Below, one piece after another: positions 36,018 to 47,054 of a stretch of DNA of 64,000 nucleotides. Made by a program: the position numbers and the translations under genes. Position 1 is the first letter of the stretch. Every line of letters starts with the position of its first letter. The notes beneath the pieces are model-generated. The model was not told the DNA's origin, made no database searches, and worked only from the letters and a program-made list of their open reading frames with translations. The DNA is from Streptococcus henryi DSM 19005. GTDB lineage: Bacteria; Bacillota; Bacilli; Lactobacillales; Streptococcaceae. Where the stretch lies: positions 1-64,000 of the forward strand of contig NZ_AQYA01000030.1 of NCBI RefSeq assembly GCF_000376985.1, in the 5' to 3' direction.

Positions 36018-38039
36018 ATGGGAAAATTTGAAAATGAAGCCCGCGAGATGTTAGAAGCTATTGGCGGTAAAGGAAATGTTGCTGCTGTAACGCACTGTGC
36101 GACACGTATGCGTTTTGTTTTGAATGATACGGGTAAGGCAGATATTAAGAGGATTGAAAAAATTTCTGCTGTAAAGGGTACTTTTACCAATGCTGGTCAA
36201 TTCCAGGTTATTATTGGTAATGATGTTCCTATTTTCTACAATGACTTTACTGCTGTATCAGGCATTGAAGGTGTATCTAAAGAAGCTGCCAAATCTGTAG
36301 CTAAGTCAAATCAAAATCCAATCCAGCGTGTTATGACTATGTTGGCTGAGATTTTCACACCTATTATTCCAGCTATCATCGTTGGGGGGCTTATTCTAGG
36401 TTTTCGTAATATTTTGGAAGGTGTTGGATTTGAGTTCTTAGGTCAAAAAGTGGTTGACGGGGTTAAACAGTTTGATGCTGCTGGAGAACCAGTTTGGAAT
36501 ACTATCACAAATGTATCTACTTTCTGGAATGGGGTGAACCATTTCTTGTGGTTGCCTGGTGAAGCAATCTTCCACTTCTTGCCAGTAGGTATTACTTGGT
36601 CTGTAACTCGTAAAATGGGGACTACTCAAATTCTTGGTATTGTTTTGGGGATTTGTCTGGTGTCGCCACAATTGCTCAATGCTTATTCTGTTGCAGGAAC
36701 ATCAGCTGCTGAAATTGCTGAGAATTGGGTTTGGGATTTTGGTTACTTTACTGTTAATCGTATTGGTTATCAAGCTCAAGTTATCCCAGCACTCTTGGCA
36801 GGTTTGAGTCTTTCTTATTTGGAAATCTTCTGGCGTAAACGTATTCCAGAAGTGGTATCAATGATTTTCGTTCCATTCTTGTCATTGCTTCCAGCTCTTA
36901 TCCTTGCTCATACTGTTCTTGGTCCTATTGGTTGGACAATCGGTAAGGGTATCTCATTTGTCGTTCTTGCTGGTTTGACTGGTCCTGTTAAATGGCTCTT
37001 CGGTGCTATCTTTGGTGCTTTGTATGCACCACTTGTTATCACTGGTTTGCACCATATGTCAAATGCCATTGATACACAATTGATTGCTGATACAGCAACA
37101 CATACAACTGGTTTATGGCCAATGATTGCTCTTTCAAATATTGCTCAAGGTTCGGCAGTATTTGCATATTATTTGATGAATCGTAAAAACGAACGTGCTG
37201 CCGAGATTTCTCTTCCAGCTGCTATCTCTGCTTATCTTGGTGTCACTGAGCCTGCCCTCTTTGGGGTTAATGTGAAATATGTTTACCCATTTGTTGCAGG
37301 GATGATTGGTTCAGGTGTAGCAGGTCTCTTATCTACAACATTTAATGTTCAAGCAAACTCAATCGGTGTTGGTGGTCTTCCTGGGTTTATGGCTATCAAT
37401 GTTAAATACATGGTGCCATTCTTCCTATGTATGGCTGTAGCTATCATAGTTCCAATGTTCTTGACATTCTTCTTCCGTAAATCTGGTATTTTGACAAAGG
37501 CAGAGGATGAAGCTCTTGAAAGTGCTGAGGAATTATCAACTTCTTCAGCTCCAGTAGTTGAAGAAGCAGCATCTGGTTCAAAAGTTGCAATCCTAAGCCC
37601 ATTAACTGGTAATGCGCGTGAATTGTGTACTGCAAATGATCCAGTATTTGCACAAGGTGTTATGGGACAAGGTGTCCTTATTGATCCGACGGAAGGTGAG
37701 TTGGTTTCGCCTGTTGATGGTATTGTGTCTGTTCTATTCCCAACAAAACATGCCGTAGGACTTGTTTCTAGTGATGGTGTGGAATTGTTGATGCATATTG
37801 GTATGGATACTGTAAACCTCGAAGGAGAAGGATTTATAGCCCATGTTGCTCAAGGTGACCACGTGAAAGCTGGTGATAAGTTGATTAGCTTTGACATTGC
37901 TGCAATTAAAGCCGCAGGCTATGTAGTAGAGACACCAGTAATCGTGACTAATCAAGATACTTACATGCCAACTGATATGATTACTCTTCCAGCAGATGTT
38001 AGTCGTGGTAGTCAGTTAATGACAGCTACAAAATTATAA
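36018..38039 (+). CDS. treP: Trehalose-specific PTS enzyme IIBCA
   Basis: 673 residues in three domains. IIB has phospho-Cys27 (THCATRMRF). IIC spans about 110-490 with some ten membrane segments. IIA has phospho-His593 in ELLMHIGMDTVNLEG. It imports trehalose as trehalose-6-phosphate. Neighbours treR and treC fix the sugar. AAAGGAG lies eight or so bases before ATG 36018. Confidence 0.93.
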   Translation: MGKFENEAREMLEAIGGKGNVAAVTHCATRMRFVLNDTGKADIKRIEKISAVKGTFTNAGQFQVIIGNDVPIFYNDFTAVSGIEGVSKEAAKSVAKSNQNPIQRVMTMLAEIFTPIIPAIIVGGLILGFRNILEGVGFEFLGQKVVDGVKQFDAAGEPVWNTITNVSTFWNGVNHFLWLPGEAIFHFLPVGITWSVTRKMGTTQILGIVLGICLVSPQLLNAYSVAGTSAAEIAENWVWDFGYFTVNRIGYQAQVIPALLAGLSLSYLEIFWRKRIPEVVSMIFVPFLSLLPALILAHTVLGPIGWTIGKGISFVVLAGLTGPVKWLFGAIFGALYAPLVITGLHHMSNAIDTQLIADTATHTTGLWPMIALSNIAQGSAVFAYYLMNRKNERAAEISLPAAISAYLGVTEPALFGVNVKYVYPFVAGMIGSGVAGLLSTTFNVQANSIGVGGLPGFMAINVKYMVPFFLCMAVAIIVPMFLTFFFRKSGILTKAEDEALESAEELSTSSAPVVEEAASGSKVAILSPLTGNARELCTANDPVFAQGVMGQGVLIDPTEGELVSPVDGIVSVLFPTKHAVGLVSSDGVELLMHIGMDTVNLEGEGFIAHVAQGDHVKAGDKLISFDIAAIKAAGYVVETPVIVTNQDTYMPTDMITLPADVSRGSQLMTATKL

Positions 38040-38049
38040 TAAATGATAA

Positions 38050-38082
38050 GCCCAGTAGGAAAAATGAGCTGGGCTTGTTTTC
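38050..38082 (+). terminator. Attenuating terminator between treP and treC
   Basis: AAGCCCAG pairs with CTGGGCTT around about twelve bases, followed by GTTTT. treC probably depends on read-through or on the promoter that follows. Confidence 0.65.
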
Positions 38083-38102
38083 ATAAAGTAATGCTTTATA
38101 AT
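38075..38102 (+). promoter_or_regulatory. Possible treC promoter
   Basis: TTGTTT (38075-38080) and TATAAT (38097-38102) are 16 bases apart, overlapping the tail of the terminator. Confidence 0.4.
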
Positions 38103-38133
38103 AGTCTTAGAATAAAAATGAGAAGGAGAGATA

Positions 38134-39759
38134 ATGGCTTTCGACAAGAAAAAAGTAGTTTATCAAATTTATCCAAAGTCTTATAAAGATACAACAGGTA
38201 ATGGTGTTGGAGACTTGCGTGGAATCATTGAGAAACTTCCATATCTTGAGGAATTAGGAGTAGATGTGATTTGGCTTAATCCTTTTTATCCAAGTCCTCA
38301 GCGTGACAACGGTTATGATATTTCAGATTATACTGCTATCAATTCGCTATTTGGAACCATGGCAGATTTTGAAGAACTTGTTGCCGTAGCTAAAAGTCAT
38401 GGCATTGATTTGATGCTAGATATGGTTCTTAATCACTGTTCTATTGAACATGAGTGGTTTCAAAAAGCTTTAGCAGGAGATAAGTTCTATCAAGACTTCT
38501 TTATCTTGCGTGATGAACCGACTGACTGGCTTTCTAAATTTGGTGGAAATGCTTGGGCTCCTTTTGGGGATACTGGTAAATATTTCCTACATCTTTACGA
38601 TAAAACTCAGGCAGATTTGAATTGGCGTAATCCTCATGTACGCGAAGAACTTTTCAAAGTGGTTAATTTCTGGCGTAATAAGGGGGTCAATAGCTTCCGC
38701 TTCGATGTTATCAACGTTATTGGTAAAGATGAGGTCTTGGAAGACTGTCCTGTTGATGATGGCAAACCAGCCTACACAGATAAACCAATTACTCATGACT
38801 ACCTTAAGATGCTCAATGCAGCAACTTTTGGTCAAGATCAAGTCAGCATGACTGTTGGGGAAATGAGTTCGACAACTATTGAGAATTGTATTGGCTACAG
38901 TAATCCAGATAATCATGAGTTGTCTATGGTCTTCAATTTCCACCATCTTAAGGTTGATTATGACAATGGTCAAAAATGGACCCGCAAGGCTTTTGATTTT
39001 GAAGAGCTCAAGAATCTCTTTCATACTTGGGGTGAGGAAATGAGCCTAGGTAATGGCTGGAATGCTCTTTTCTGGAATAATCATGATCAGCCACGTGCCC
39101 TTAACCGTTTTGTGGACATCGAGAATTTCCGTAATGAAGGGGCTACAATGTTAGCTGCCAGCATTCATTTGTCACGTGGAACACCTTACATCTACATGGG
39201 TGAAGAGATTGGGATGATTGATCCTGATTATGATTCAATGGCAGATTATGTGGATGTGGAGTCCATTAATGCTTACGATGAGTTGCTTGCAGCAGGCAAG
39301 TCGCCTGAGGAAAGCTTTGCTATTATCCAAGCAAAATCACGCGATAACTCACGGACACCAATGCAGTGGGATGACAGTCTCAATGCAGGTTTCTCAACAG
39401 GGACACCATGGCTAAAGGCGGGTAAATCTTATCAAGAGATTAATGTAGCCAATGAAAAAGAGGGACCAATCTTTACTTTTTATCAAAAATTGATTGCTCT
39501 TCGTAAGGAAACTCCAATTGTTGCTGAAGGATCTTATAAGGTGGCCTATAAGGATAGTGATAAGGTTTATGCCTTTGAGCGTGAGCTGAATGGGCAAAAA
39601 CTCTTGGTGCTGAATAATTTCTTTGGCCAAGAAGTTGAGCTTGATTTGCTTGCTGGATATGAAGCTGGGCAAGTCTTGATTAGCAACTATGATGCTCCTG
39701 AGTTGGCACAAAAAATTCGCTTGATGCCATACCAAACATTAGCAATTTTAGTTGATTAA
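38134..39759 (+). CDS. treC: Trehalose-6-phosphate hydrolase (GH13)
   Basis: 541 residues. It cleaves trehalose-6-phosphate to glucose and glucose-6-phosphate in the cytosol. The (beta/alpha)8 catalytic residues are Asp191 (FRFDVINVIG) and Glu243 (VGEMSS), with NNHDQPR as the third site. The opening VVYQIYPKSYKDTTGNGVGD is GH13_29-like. It lies directly behind treP. Also named treA in Gram-positives. Confidence 0.92.
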   Translation: MAFDKKKVVYQIYPKSYKDTTGNGVGDLRGIIEKLPYLEELGVDVIWLNPFYPSPQRDNGYDISDYTAINSLFGTMADFEELVAVAKSHGIDLMLDMVLNHCSIEHEWFQKALAGDKFYQDFFILRDEPTDWLSKFGGNAWAPFGDTGKYFLHLYDKTQADLNWRNPHVREELFKVVNFWRNKGVNSFRFDVINVIGKDEVLEDCPVDDGKPAYTDKPITHDYLKMLNAATFGQDQVSMTVGEMSSTTIENCIGYSNPDNHELSMVFNFHHLKVDYDNGQKWTRKAFDFEELKNLFHTWGEEMSLGNGWNALFWNNHDQPRALNRFVDIENFRNEGATMLAASIHLSRGTPYIYMGEEIGMIDPDYDSMADYVDVESINAYDELLAAGKSPEESFAIIQAKSRDNSRTPMQWDDSLNAGFSTGTPWLKAGKSYQEINVANEKEGPIFTFYQKLIALRKETPIVAEGSYKVAYKDSDKVYAFERELNGQKLLVLNNFFGQEVELDLLAGYEAGQVLISNYDAPELAQKIRLMPYQTLAILVD

Positions 39760-39768
39760 TAGATAACA

Positions 39769-39803
39769 AGCTGAAACCCTGTGTTTTGGCTTGCTTTAAT
39801 TTT
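39769..39803 (+). terminator. Weak terminator after treC
   Basis: CAAGC pairs with GCTTG and AAAC with GTTT inside, followed by TTTAATTTT. The stem has a mismatch, so efficiency is uncertain. Confidence 0.45.
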
Positions 39804-39811
39804 CACAGACT

Positions 39812-39821
39812 GTGCTATAAT
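39812..39821 (+). promoter_or_regulatory. Promoter of the PucR-like regulator gene
   Basis: GTGCTATAAT gives an extended -10 (TATAAT 39816-39821) about 31 bases before the start codon. Confidence 0.5.
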
Positions 39822-39852
39822 GGAATCATATCTTTCAAAGAAGTGAGTCGTT

Positions 39853-40710
39853 ATGAAAATTAATCAATTGTTTCCGGAGGGTCTGGTACGGGAAGAGCGA
39901 AATCTGGAGCTAACCTCAGAATACCTAGAATTAACCTTGAATGGGTCTTATCTTTACCTTCCAAAAGAGAGCTTATCTGAGCGTGAGCTCTTGCTTTCAG
40001 GCCTGTCTACAGAGGTTTTGGAAATAGCAGAGCAGGCAGAAAAAAATGTCTGGCAAACTTATCTTGTTCAAAAGAAAGGACATGCCCCTCAGCTCTTTGA
40101 CAAGGTTCAGTTTATTTATGTAGACCATCTCTTGCCTCTATCCAAAGACTTAAAGGATTTTTTTGCTAGTCTTTTAGTTAATCTTGAAGCTATTGTTGAA
40201 GTCTCATCAACACGAACAGTTCTCTTGCTTAATCAGGATATGTCCTTTGATGCTCAAGATTTGATCAAAGATATTTTGCCTACTATTGAGAATGACTTTG
40301 ATATGAAGTTAACGATTTTCTTTGGTAATAGCTGGGCTAAGCTCAAGGATGATGAATTACCTGCTTATTTTGATAGTGAGAATAGGCTGTTCTCAGATGT
40401 TATTAATTATAAGGCGGTTGATAATACGTTTGCTTTTTCTCAGGTTCTGCTCTGGGGAATGGCAAGGCAGAGCGACCTCACTTTGGTGAAGAATAAGATG
40501 CTTTCTTATATCAATGATACCAAGGATATTCGAGATATTGTCATAGCCATGTGGGAAGAACATGGCAATCTTGTGCAGACTGCTCAGAAGCTCTTTATCC
40601 ACCGTAATTCCTTGCAATATAAGTTGGATAAGTTTTTAGCCCTCTCAGGCTTAAATTTAAAGAAATTGGATGATTTGGCTTTTTGCTATCTTTTGATTTT
40701 GACAGAATGA
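39853..40710 (+). CDS. PucR/CdaR-type helix-turn-helix regulator
   Basis: 285 residues. No known N-terminal sensor is obvious. The C-terminal HTH (NLVQTAQKLFIHRNSLQYKLDKF, seen as TAQKLFIHRNSLQYKL, about 235-260) is the PucR_C fold used by sugar-diacid and purine regulators. It precedes msmK, as I recall in pneumococcus too, so it may control MsmK-powered sugar uptake. The effector is unknown. Confidence 0.75.
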   Translation: MKINQLFPEGLVREERNLELTSEYLELTLNGSYLYLPKESLSERELLLSGLSTEVLEIAEQAEKNVWQTYLVQKKGHAPQLFDKVQFIYVDHLLPLSKDLKDFFASLLVNLEAIVEVSSTRTVLLLNQDMSFDAQDLIKDILPTIENDFDMKLTIFFGNSWAKLKDDELPAYFDSENRLFSDVINYKAVDNTFAFSQVLLWGMARQSDLTLVKNKMLSYINDTKDIRDIVIAMWEEHGNLVQTAQKLFIHRNSLQYKLDKFLALSGLNLKKLDDLAFCYLLILTE

Positions 40711-40818
40711 TTTTTTGGAGATAGATTGAAGAGTTTTTCTAGTTTTGATTGGTCAGTTGAGATAATTGTGTCATTTTGGTCACCTTGCACAATTTTTTTT
40801 GGCAGGGCTGCCTATATC

Positions 40819-40843
40819 GTGAAAACGCTATCTTTGATACAAT
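40819..40843 (+). promoter_or_regulatory. cre site and -10 of msmK
   Basis: GTGAAAACGCTATC (40819-40832) fits a CcpA cre site and sits in the -35 region of TACAAT (40838-40843). Confidence 0.5.
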
Positions 40844-40920
40844 GAAACCATCAAATAAGAAAAGAAGCTCTGCTATTTTCCAAAAGAAAAAGTGTGGAGC
40901 CAAAAATAAAGGAGCCGATC

Positions 40921-42054
40921 ATGGTTGAATTAAATCTAAATCACATTTTCAAAAAATATCCAAATGCAACTCACTACGCTGTTGAAGACTTCAACTTGGA
41001 TATCAAAGACAAAGAATTTATCGTTTTCGTAGGTCCTTCAGGTTGTGGTAAATCAACGACTCTTCGTATGGTAGCTGGTCTTGAAGATATCACTGAGGGT
41101 GAACTCAAGATTGATGGTGAAGTTGTTAATGATAAAGCACCAAAAGATCGTGATATCGCCATGGTTTTCCAAAACTACGCCCTCTATCCTCACATGACTG
41201 TTTATGATAACATGGCCTTTGGTCTTAAATTGCGTAAATACTCTAAAGATGATATTGATAAACGTGTTAAAGAAGCTGCTCAAATTCTTGGTTTGACTGA
41301 ATTCTTGCAACGTAAACCAGCTGATCTTTCTGGTGGTCAACGTCAACGTGTTGCCATGGGTCGTGCTATTGTCCGTGATGCAAAAGTATTCTTGATGGAT
41401 GAGCCTTTGTCAAACTTGGATGCTAAATTGCGCGTGTCAATGCGTTCTGAAATTGCTAAGATTCACCGTCGTATCGGATCAACAACTATCTACGTTACTC
41501 ACGACCAAACAGAAGCTATGACGCTTGCAGACCGTATCGTTATCATGTCTTCAACTAAAAACCCTGATGGTTCAGGAACTATTGGACGTGTAGAACAAAT
41601 TGGTACTCCACAAGAGCTCTATAACCAACCTGCTAATAAATTTGTTGCCGGCTTTATCGGAAGTCCAGCTATGAACTTCTTTAACATGACTGTTGAAAAA
41701 GATCGTCTTGTTAGCGATCAAGGTTTCAGCTTGGCTCTTCCTGGTGGACAAGCTAAGGTTCTTGAAGCACAAGGTTACATCGGTAAAAAAGTTATCTTTG
41801 GTATTCGTCCTGAAGACATCTCAAGCAATCCAGTTGTTCGAGAAACATATCCAGATGCAACTGTAACAGCTGAAGTTATGGTGTCTGAATTGCTTGGTTC
41901 TGAAACTATGCTCTATGTAAAAGCTGGTAACGCGGAATTTGCTTCTCGAGTAGATGCGCGTGACTATCATAATCCAGGTGAAAAAGTATCTCTCACTTTC
42001 AATGTGGCAAAAGGACACTTCTTCGATGCTGAAAGTGAAAAAGCTATTCGCTAA
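40921..42054 (+). CDS. msmK: Shared sugar-ABC-importer ATPase MsmK
   Basis: 377 residues from ATG 40921, after AAAGGAG; a start at 40894 would cover that site. Walker A GPSGCGKST, signature LSGGQRQRVAMGRA, Walker B VFLMDEP and the H-loop (THDQTEAMT) are intact, followed by the C-terminal TOBE regulatory domain of CUT1 ATPases. No permease or binding protein is adjacent: in streptococci this ATPase serves several importers encoded elsewhere, possibly including the one beginning at 62951. Confidence 0.92.
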   Translation: MVELNLNHIFKKYPNATHYAVEDFNLDIKDKEFIVFVGPSGCGKSTTLRMVAGLEDITEGELKIDGEVVNDKAPKDRDIAMVFQNYALYPHMTVYDNMAFGLKLRKYSKDDIDKRVKEAAQILGLTEFLQRKPADLSGGQRQRVAMGRAIVRDAKVFLMDEPLSNLDAKLRVSMRSEIAKIHRRIGSTTIYVTHDQTEAMTLADRIVIMSSTKNPDGSGTIGRVEQIGTPQELYNQPANKFVAGFIGSPAMNFFNMTVEKDRLVSDQGFSLALPGGQAKVLEAQGYIGKKVIFGIRPEDISSNPVVRETYPDATVTAEVMVSELLGSETMLYVKAGNAEFASRVDARDYHNPGEKVSLTFNVAKGHFFDAESEKAIR

Positions 42055-42071
42055 GTTCTCCTAAAGAATGG

Positions 42072-42100
42072 AATCCTCAAGTTTTTTGAGGATTTTCTTT
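42072..42100 (+). terminator. Terminator after msmK
   Basis: AATCCTCAA (42072-42080) pairs with TTGAGGATT (42086-42094) followed by T-rich sequence. Confidence 0.85.
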
Positions 42101-42110
42101 TGAAAAGATG

Positions 42111-42148
42111 TGCAATCGATTGCATAACAAAAAAGAGAATCTTATTTC
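42111..42148 (+). promoter_or_regulatory. LacI-type palindromic operator over the dexB promoter
   Basis: TGCAATCGATTGCA (42111-42124) is a perfect 14-base palindrome with the CG centre typical of LacI/GalR operators. The -35 candidate TTGCAT (42120-42125) lies within it and TATTTC (42143-42148) is 17 bases further, so a bound repressor would block dexB. Confidence 0.55.
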
Positions 42149-43972
<1,824 letters not shown>

Positions 43973-44006
43973 TATTCTTGTAACTTTTGACATTACCATC
44001 TTTCAG

Positions 44007-44035
44007 TTGAATCGTCTTTGCAAAAGTGGTACAAT
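44007..44035 (+). promoter_or_regulatory. Promoter of the toxin-antitoxin pair
   Basis: TTGAAT (44007-44012) and TACAAT (44030-44035) are 17 bases apart, 25 bases before the antitoxin gene. Antitoxins of this type usually repress it. Confidence 0.6.
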
Positions 44036-44059
44036 GTCGTTACAATAAGGAGGGCGATC

Positions 44060-44362
44060 ATGGCTAAAACAGGAACTTTAAATTTAAGAGTAGATGATAA
44101 TGTGAAACGTGCGGCAGATGATATTTTAAAACGTTTGGGTATCCCTATGTCAACTGCTATTGATATGTTTTTGAATCAGGTTATTATGACAGGTGGGATT
44201 CCTTTTGATGTTTCTCTACCTGAGGCACCACGAGATGTTAATGCTGATTTCATGACGAAAGATGAATATTTTGATAAACTTATTTCTAGTTTTGAAGATG
44301 CTAAATCTGGGAATCGCCAAGAATTGAAAGAGTTTTTATCGAGCTTTAAGGTAAGTGAGTGA
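44060..44362 (+). CDS. RelB/DinJ-type antitoxin
   Basis: 100 residues from ATG 44060, after AGGAGGG. The N-terminus (KTGTLNLRVDDNVKRAADDIL) is the ribbon-helix-helix DNA-binding fold of RelB/DinJ antitoxins; the C-terminal half is the likely toxin-binding tail. The stop shares a base with the toxin start (TGATG). Confidence 0.88.
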   Translation: MAKTGTLNLRVDDNVKRAADDILKRLGIPMSTAIDMFLNQVIMTGGIPFDVSLPEAPRDVNADFMTKDEYFDKLISSFEDAKSGNRQELKEFLSSFKVSE

Positions 44363-44667
44363 TGAAAGAATATAAGGTAAGTATCTCTGATGGGACCAAA
44401 AAAGATTTATTAGACATTTATAATTATATTCATAATGAACTTTGTGCCCCCGTAGCAGCAGAAAGTCTAATGGAAAGTTTATCTAAAGCTATGCTATCTT
44501 TAACTATTTTTCCAGAACGTTGTTCAGTCATAGAAGCACTTTTAAATCGTGGATATACCTTTAGACAATTAATTGTAAAAAAATATCGTATCATCTACCA
44601 TGTTATCGGTAATGAAGCGATAATCGTAAGTATTGTTTACGGTTCACGTCACTTGGATAATTGGTAA
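44362..44667 (+). CDS. RelE/ParE-type toxin
   Basis: 101 residues. KYKVSISDGTKKDLLDI-like start (here EYKVSISDGTKKDL) and the C-terminal KKYRIIYHVIGNEAIIVSIVYGSRHL are typical of the RelE/ParE fold. RelE toxins cleave mRNA on the ribosome, ParE ones poison gyrase; the sequence alone does not decide, though the Tyr-Arg-Ile-Ile-Tyr stretch and YGSRHL ending suit ParE/RelE-like plasmid-stabilisation proteins. Coupled to the antitoxin. Confidence 0.85.
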   Translation: MKEYKVSISDGTKKDLLDIYNYIHNELCAPVAAESLMESLSKAMLSLTIFPERCSVIEALLNRGYTFRQLIVKKYRIIYHVIGNEAIIVSIVYGSRHLDNW

Positions 44668-44672
44668 AATAT

Positions 44673-44702
44673 TTGGCACCTTGCTTAGTAGCGAGGTGCT
44701 AT
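44673..44702 (+). terminator. Terminator after the toxin gene
   Basis: GCACCTtGC pairs with GCgAGGTGC around a short loop, then TATTTTGT. Confidence 0.7.
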
Positions 44703-44731
44703 TTTGTGCTTAAAAAGTTAGGATTTTAGCT

Positions 44732-44838
44732 TATACTCAAAGAAAATCAAAATCAGACAAGGCAAGCTGACAAAGGCATACCTGGAGGTAGGCAAGGAGG
44801 CTTAACGATGTATCATTTTGATTTTCAAAGAGTATTAA
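44732..44838. repeat. BOX-like repeat, copy 2
   Basis: Left end TATACTCAAAGAAAATCAAAA and right end ATTTTGATTTTCAAAGAGTA are inverted copies over about 20 bases; the first is given here as TATACTCAAAGAAAATCAA. It shares both ends and AATCAGAC with copy 1 at 34593-34686; the inner parts differ. It has no coding capacity. Confidence 0.7.
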
Positions 44839-44892
44839 CTGCAGTAGTGTCATTCAATAGTTAAGCTATAGTTGGTTTTAAAAGTATAAATA

Positions 44893-44927
44893 AAAAGATT
44901 AGTACAGAAAAATTGTACTAATCTTTT
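44893..44927. terminator. Bidirectional hairpin downstream of BOX-like copy 2
   Basis: AAAAGATTAGTACA (44893-44906) and TGTACTAATCTTTT (44914-44927) pair over 14 bases without mismatch, loop of seven. Confidence 0.7.
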
Positions 44928-44966
44928 GGGAAAGCTTGGGATGCCTTTTGTGTGAAACGAAACTAG
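44927..44966 (+). pseudogene. Scar copy of the dexB 3' end
   Basis: In frame this reads [12 protein letters not shown] then TAG, against [14 protein letters not shown] at the true dexB end (43926-43972). About 24 bases are nearly identical (GCTTGGGAnGCCTTnTGTGTGAA). It lies about 960 bases downstream of dexB, beyond the toxin-antitoxin pair and the repeat. Confidence 0.65.
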
Positions 44967-44990
44967 TTTTCCAATATTTTTATAACTTAA

Positions 44991-45026
44991 AAAGTGAGCA
45001 GAAAAAGAAATCTGCTCACTTTTAAA
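44991..45026. terminator. Terminator between the dexB region and lacR
   Basis: AAAAGTGAGCAG (44991-45002) pairs with CTGCTCACTTTT around a seven- to eight-base loop. It serves the convergent lacR as well, and may be the original dexB terminator. Confidence 0.75.
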
Positions 45027-45064
45027 ATTGTTTGAGAATCGGATGGATAATGAACCTTATAAAC

Positions 45065-45829
45065 TTACTTATTGGAAGCTCTAATGATTTTTGTATAGCT
45101 ACTATATGATTCCAATTTATTATCTGAAAGTATTGAATCAGTGATTATTTTATCAAATTTATTGGTGTCATAAAAAACATAAAAATCATAGGCATCAAAT
45201 TTTTGGTGATCGACTAAAAGGATTTTCTCTAGAGATTGATCCAAAGCAAGCTGTTGAATAATTCCTTCAGACTCACTATAGGTTGCGACTGAATTTTTAA
45301 AGATACCATTTGCACTAATAAATGCTTTTGAAAATTTCAAGGATTTTATATTTGAACTAGCTAATGTTCCAACAAAAGCACCGGTGATAGGACGATATTC
45401 TCCACCGATTAATAGTAAATCAATATTTGTACAATCTTTTAAAATATTGAATACAGGGAGACTGTTGGTAACAATCCTTAGGCTTTTATATCGTAACTCT
45501 TTTGCAAAATACTCTAGAGTAGTCCCAGGGCCAATAAAAATAGTTTCTCCATCTTGTATTGTTTTTGATGCAAGAGAGGCTATCTCTCTTTTTTCGGGTA
45601 CCTGTTGTGATAATTTCTCAGTATTTGATTTTTCTTCAACATTTAAAGTATCAACGCTTTGGGCACCTCCGTGTATACGAATAAGTAGGTGCTCTTTTTC
45701 AAGTTCAGTTAAATCCCGACGAACAGTCATGTCAGAAACGTTTAATTCTTCAATAATTTCATTTACTGTAATAATTTTTTGGTATTTAAGGCGATTTAGA
45801 ATCCAATTCAACCGTTCTTTCTTTATCAT
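45065..45829 (-). CDS. lacR: Lactose phosphotransferase repressor, DeoR family
   Basis: 254 residues. The N-terminal DeoR helix-turn-helix (ITVNEIIEELNVSDMTVRRDL, seen as NEIIEELNVSDMTVRRDL) precedes the sugar-phosphate sensing domain (GETIFIGPGTTLEYFA). LacR proteins release DNA on binding tagatose-6-phosphate. It is divergent from lacA and should control both lac units. Confidence 0.92.
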   Translation of the reverse strand: MIKKERLNWILNRLKYQKIITVNEIIEELNVSDMTVRRDLTELEKEHLLIRIHGGAQSVDTLNVEEKSNTEKLSQQVPEKREIASLASKTIQDGETIFIGPGTTLEYFAKELRYKSLRIVTNSLPVFNILKDCTNIDLLLIGGEYRPITGAFVGTLASSNIKSLKFSKAFISANGIFKNSVATYSESEGIIQQLALDQSLEKILLVDHQKFDAYDFYVFYDTNKFDKIITDSILSDNKLESYSSYTKIIRASNK

Positions 45830-46065
45830 GACTTACTCCCTTGATAGCTTATGATGCTATTATAACATAAAACAAACAAATAGCACTGAATTTAAACAAA
45901 AAACGCACATTAATATGGGATATTTACCAAAAACTAACGTATGTTAAGGTTGGTTTTTTAAAAAATGCACAAAATAAACATTTTTAAACAAAAATAACTT
46001 GACAAAGTGTTTGTTTAGGTTTAGTCTTTTATCAAAGACAAACAAATATAAACAAGGAGACTTTT
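45830..46065 (+). promoter_or_regulatory. lacR-lacA divergent control region
   Basis: TTGACA (45999-46004) and TAGTCT (46022-46027) are 17 bases apart and form the lacA promoter. Repeated TGTTTGTTT/AAACAAA half-sites (for example 46009-46016 and 46041-46047, and several around 45872-45900) are likely LacR operators for both directions. Confidence 0.6.
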
Positions 46066-46491
46066 ATGGCTATTGTTATTGGTGCAGATGCACAGGGAAG
46101 TAAACTCAAAGAAATCATCAAAGATTATCTTCTGGAAAACGATTATGATGTCGTGGATGTAACTGACACAAGCAAAGATTTTGTGGATATTACATTAGCG
46201 GTTGCCGATGCAGTTAATGCATCAGAAGGAAATCTCGGTATTGTAATCGATGCTTACGGCGCAGGACCTTTCATGGTGGCAACCAAACTCAAAGGTATGG
46301 TAGCGGCAGAGGTTTCAGACGAGCGGTCAGCTTACATGACCCGCGCTCACAACAACTCACGCACGATTACAGTTGGTTCTGAAATCGTCGGAGTTGAAGT
46401 TGCCAAGAATATTGTCAAAGGATTTGTGACTGCTGATTATGATGCTGGCCGTCACCAAATTCGTGTCGATATGCTAAATAAAATGTGCTAA
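46066..46491 (+). CDS. lacA: Galactose-6-phosphate isomerase subunit A
   Basis: 141 residues, RpiB/LacAB fold. With LacB it turns galactose-6-phosphate into tagatose-6-phosphate. Start [21 protein letters not shown] and the [15 protein letters not shown] loop are typical of the A subunit. AAGGAG is upstream. Confidence 0.95.
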   Translation: MAIVIGADAQGSKLKEIIKDYLLENDYDVVDVTDTSKDFVDITLAVADAVNASEGNLGIVIDAYGAGPFMVATKLKGMVAAEVSDERSAYMTRAHNNSRTITVGSEIVGVEVAKNIVKGFVTADYDAGRHQIRVDMLNKMC

Positions 46492-46513
46492 GAAAAGATG
46501 AGAGGAAGATAAG

Positions 46514-47029
46514 ATGAAAGTTGCTATCGGATGTGACCACATCGTAACAAATGAAAAAATGGCTGTTGTAGATTACTTAAAGGGTCAAGGGCATGAAGTT
46601 CTTGATTGCGGAACCTATGACCATGTGAGAACGCATTATCCTATCTACGGAAAAAGGGTTGGTGAAGCAGTTGCCAGTGGTCAAGTTGACCTCGGTGTTT
46701 GTATCTGCGGAACAGGCGTAGGCATTAACAATGCTGTCAACAAAGTGCCAGGCATTCGCTCAGCCCTTGTCCGCGACATGACAAGTGCTGTCTATGCTAA
46801 AGAAGAACTAAATGCCAATGTGATTGGTTTTGGTGGCAAAATCACAGGTGAGTTGCTCATGTGTGATATCATTGATGCCTTCATAGCAGCTGAGTATAAA
46901 CCAACAGCAGAAAATGAAAAATTGATTGCTAAAATCACTCAAGTTGAAAGTGTAAACGAAAATCAAACCGATCAAAACTTCTTCGATGAATTCCTTGAAA
47001 AATGGGATCGTGGAGAATACCACGACTAA
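46514..47029 (+). CDS. lacB: Galactose-6-phosphate isomerase subunit B
   Basis: 171 residues. [21 protein letters not shown] and the active-site loop [17 protein letters not shown] (with Cys) mark LacB, partner of LacA. It follows lacA at 22 bases with GAGGAAG as ribosome site. Confidence 0.95.
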   Translation: MKVAIGCDHIVTNEKMAVVDYLKGQGHEVLDCGTYDHVRTHYPIYGKRVGEAVASGQVDLGVCICGTGVGINNAVNKVPGIRSALVRDMTSAVYAKEELNANVIGFGGKITGELLMCDIIDAFIAAEYKPTAENEKLIAKITQVESVNENQTDQNFFDEFLEKWDRGEYHD

Positions 47030-47054
47030 ATCTTGAAGCTTAAGGAGAAGAAAG

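Noticed and set aside
44732..44838. CRISPR array
   Set aside because: Only two inverted ends with no repeated direct units or spacers; no cas genes in the window.
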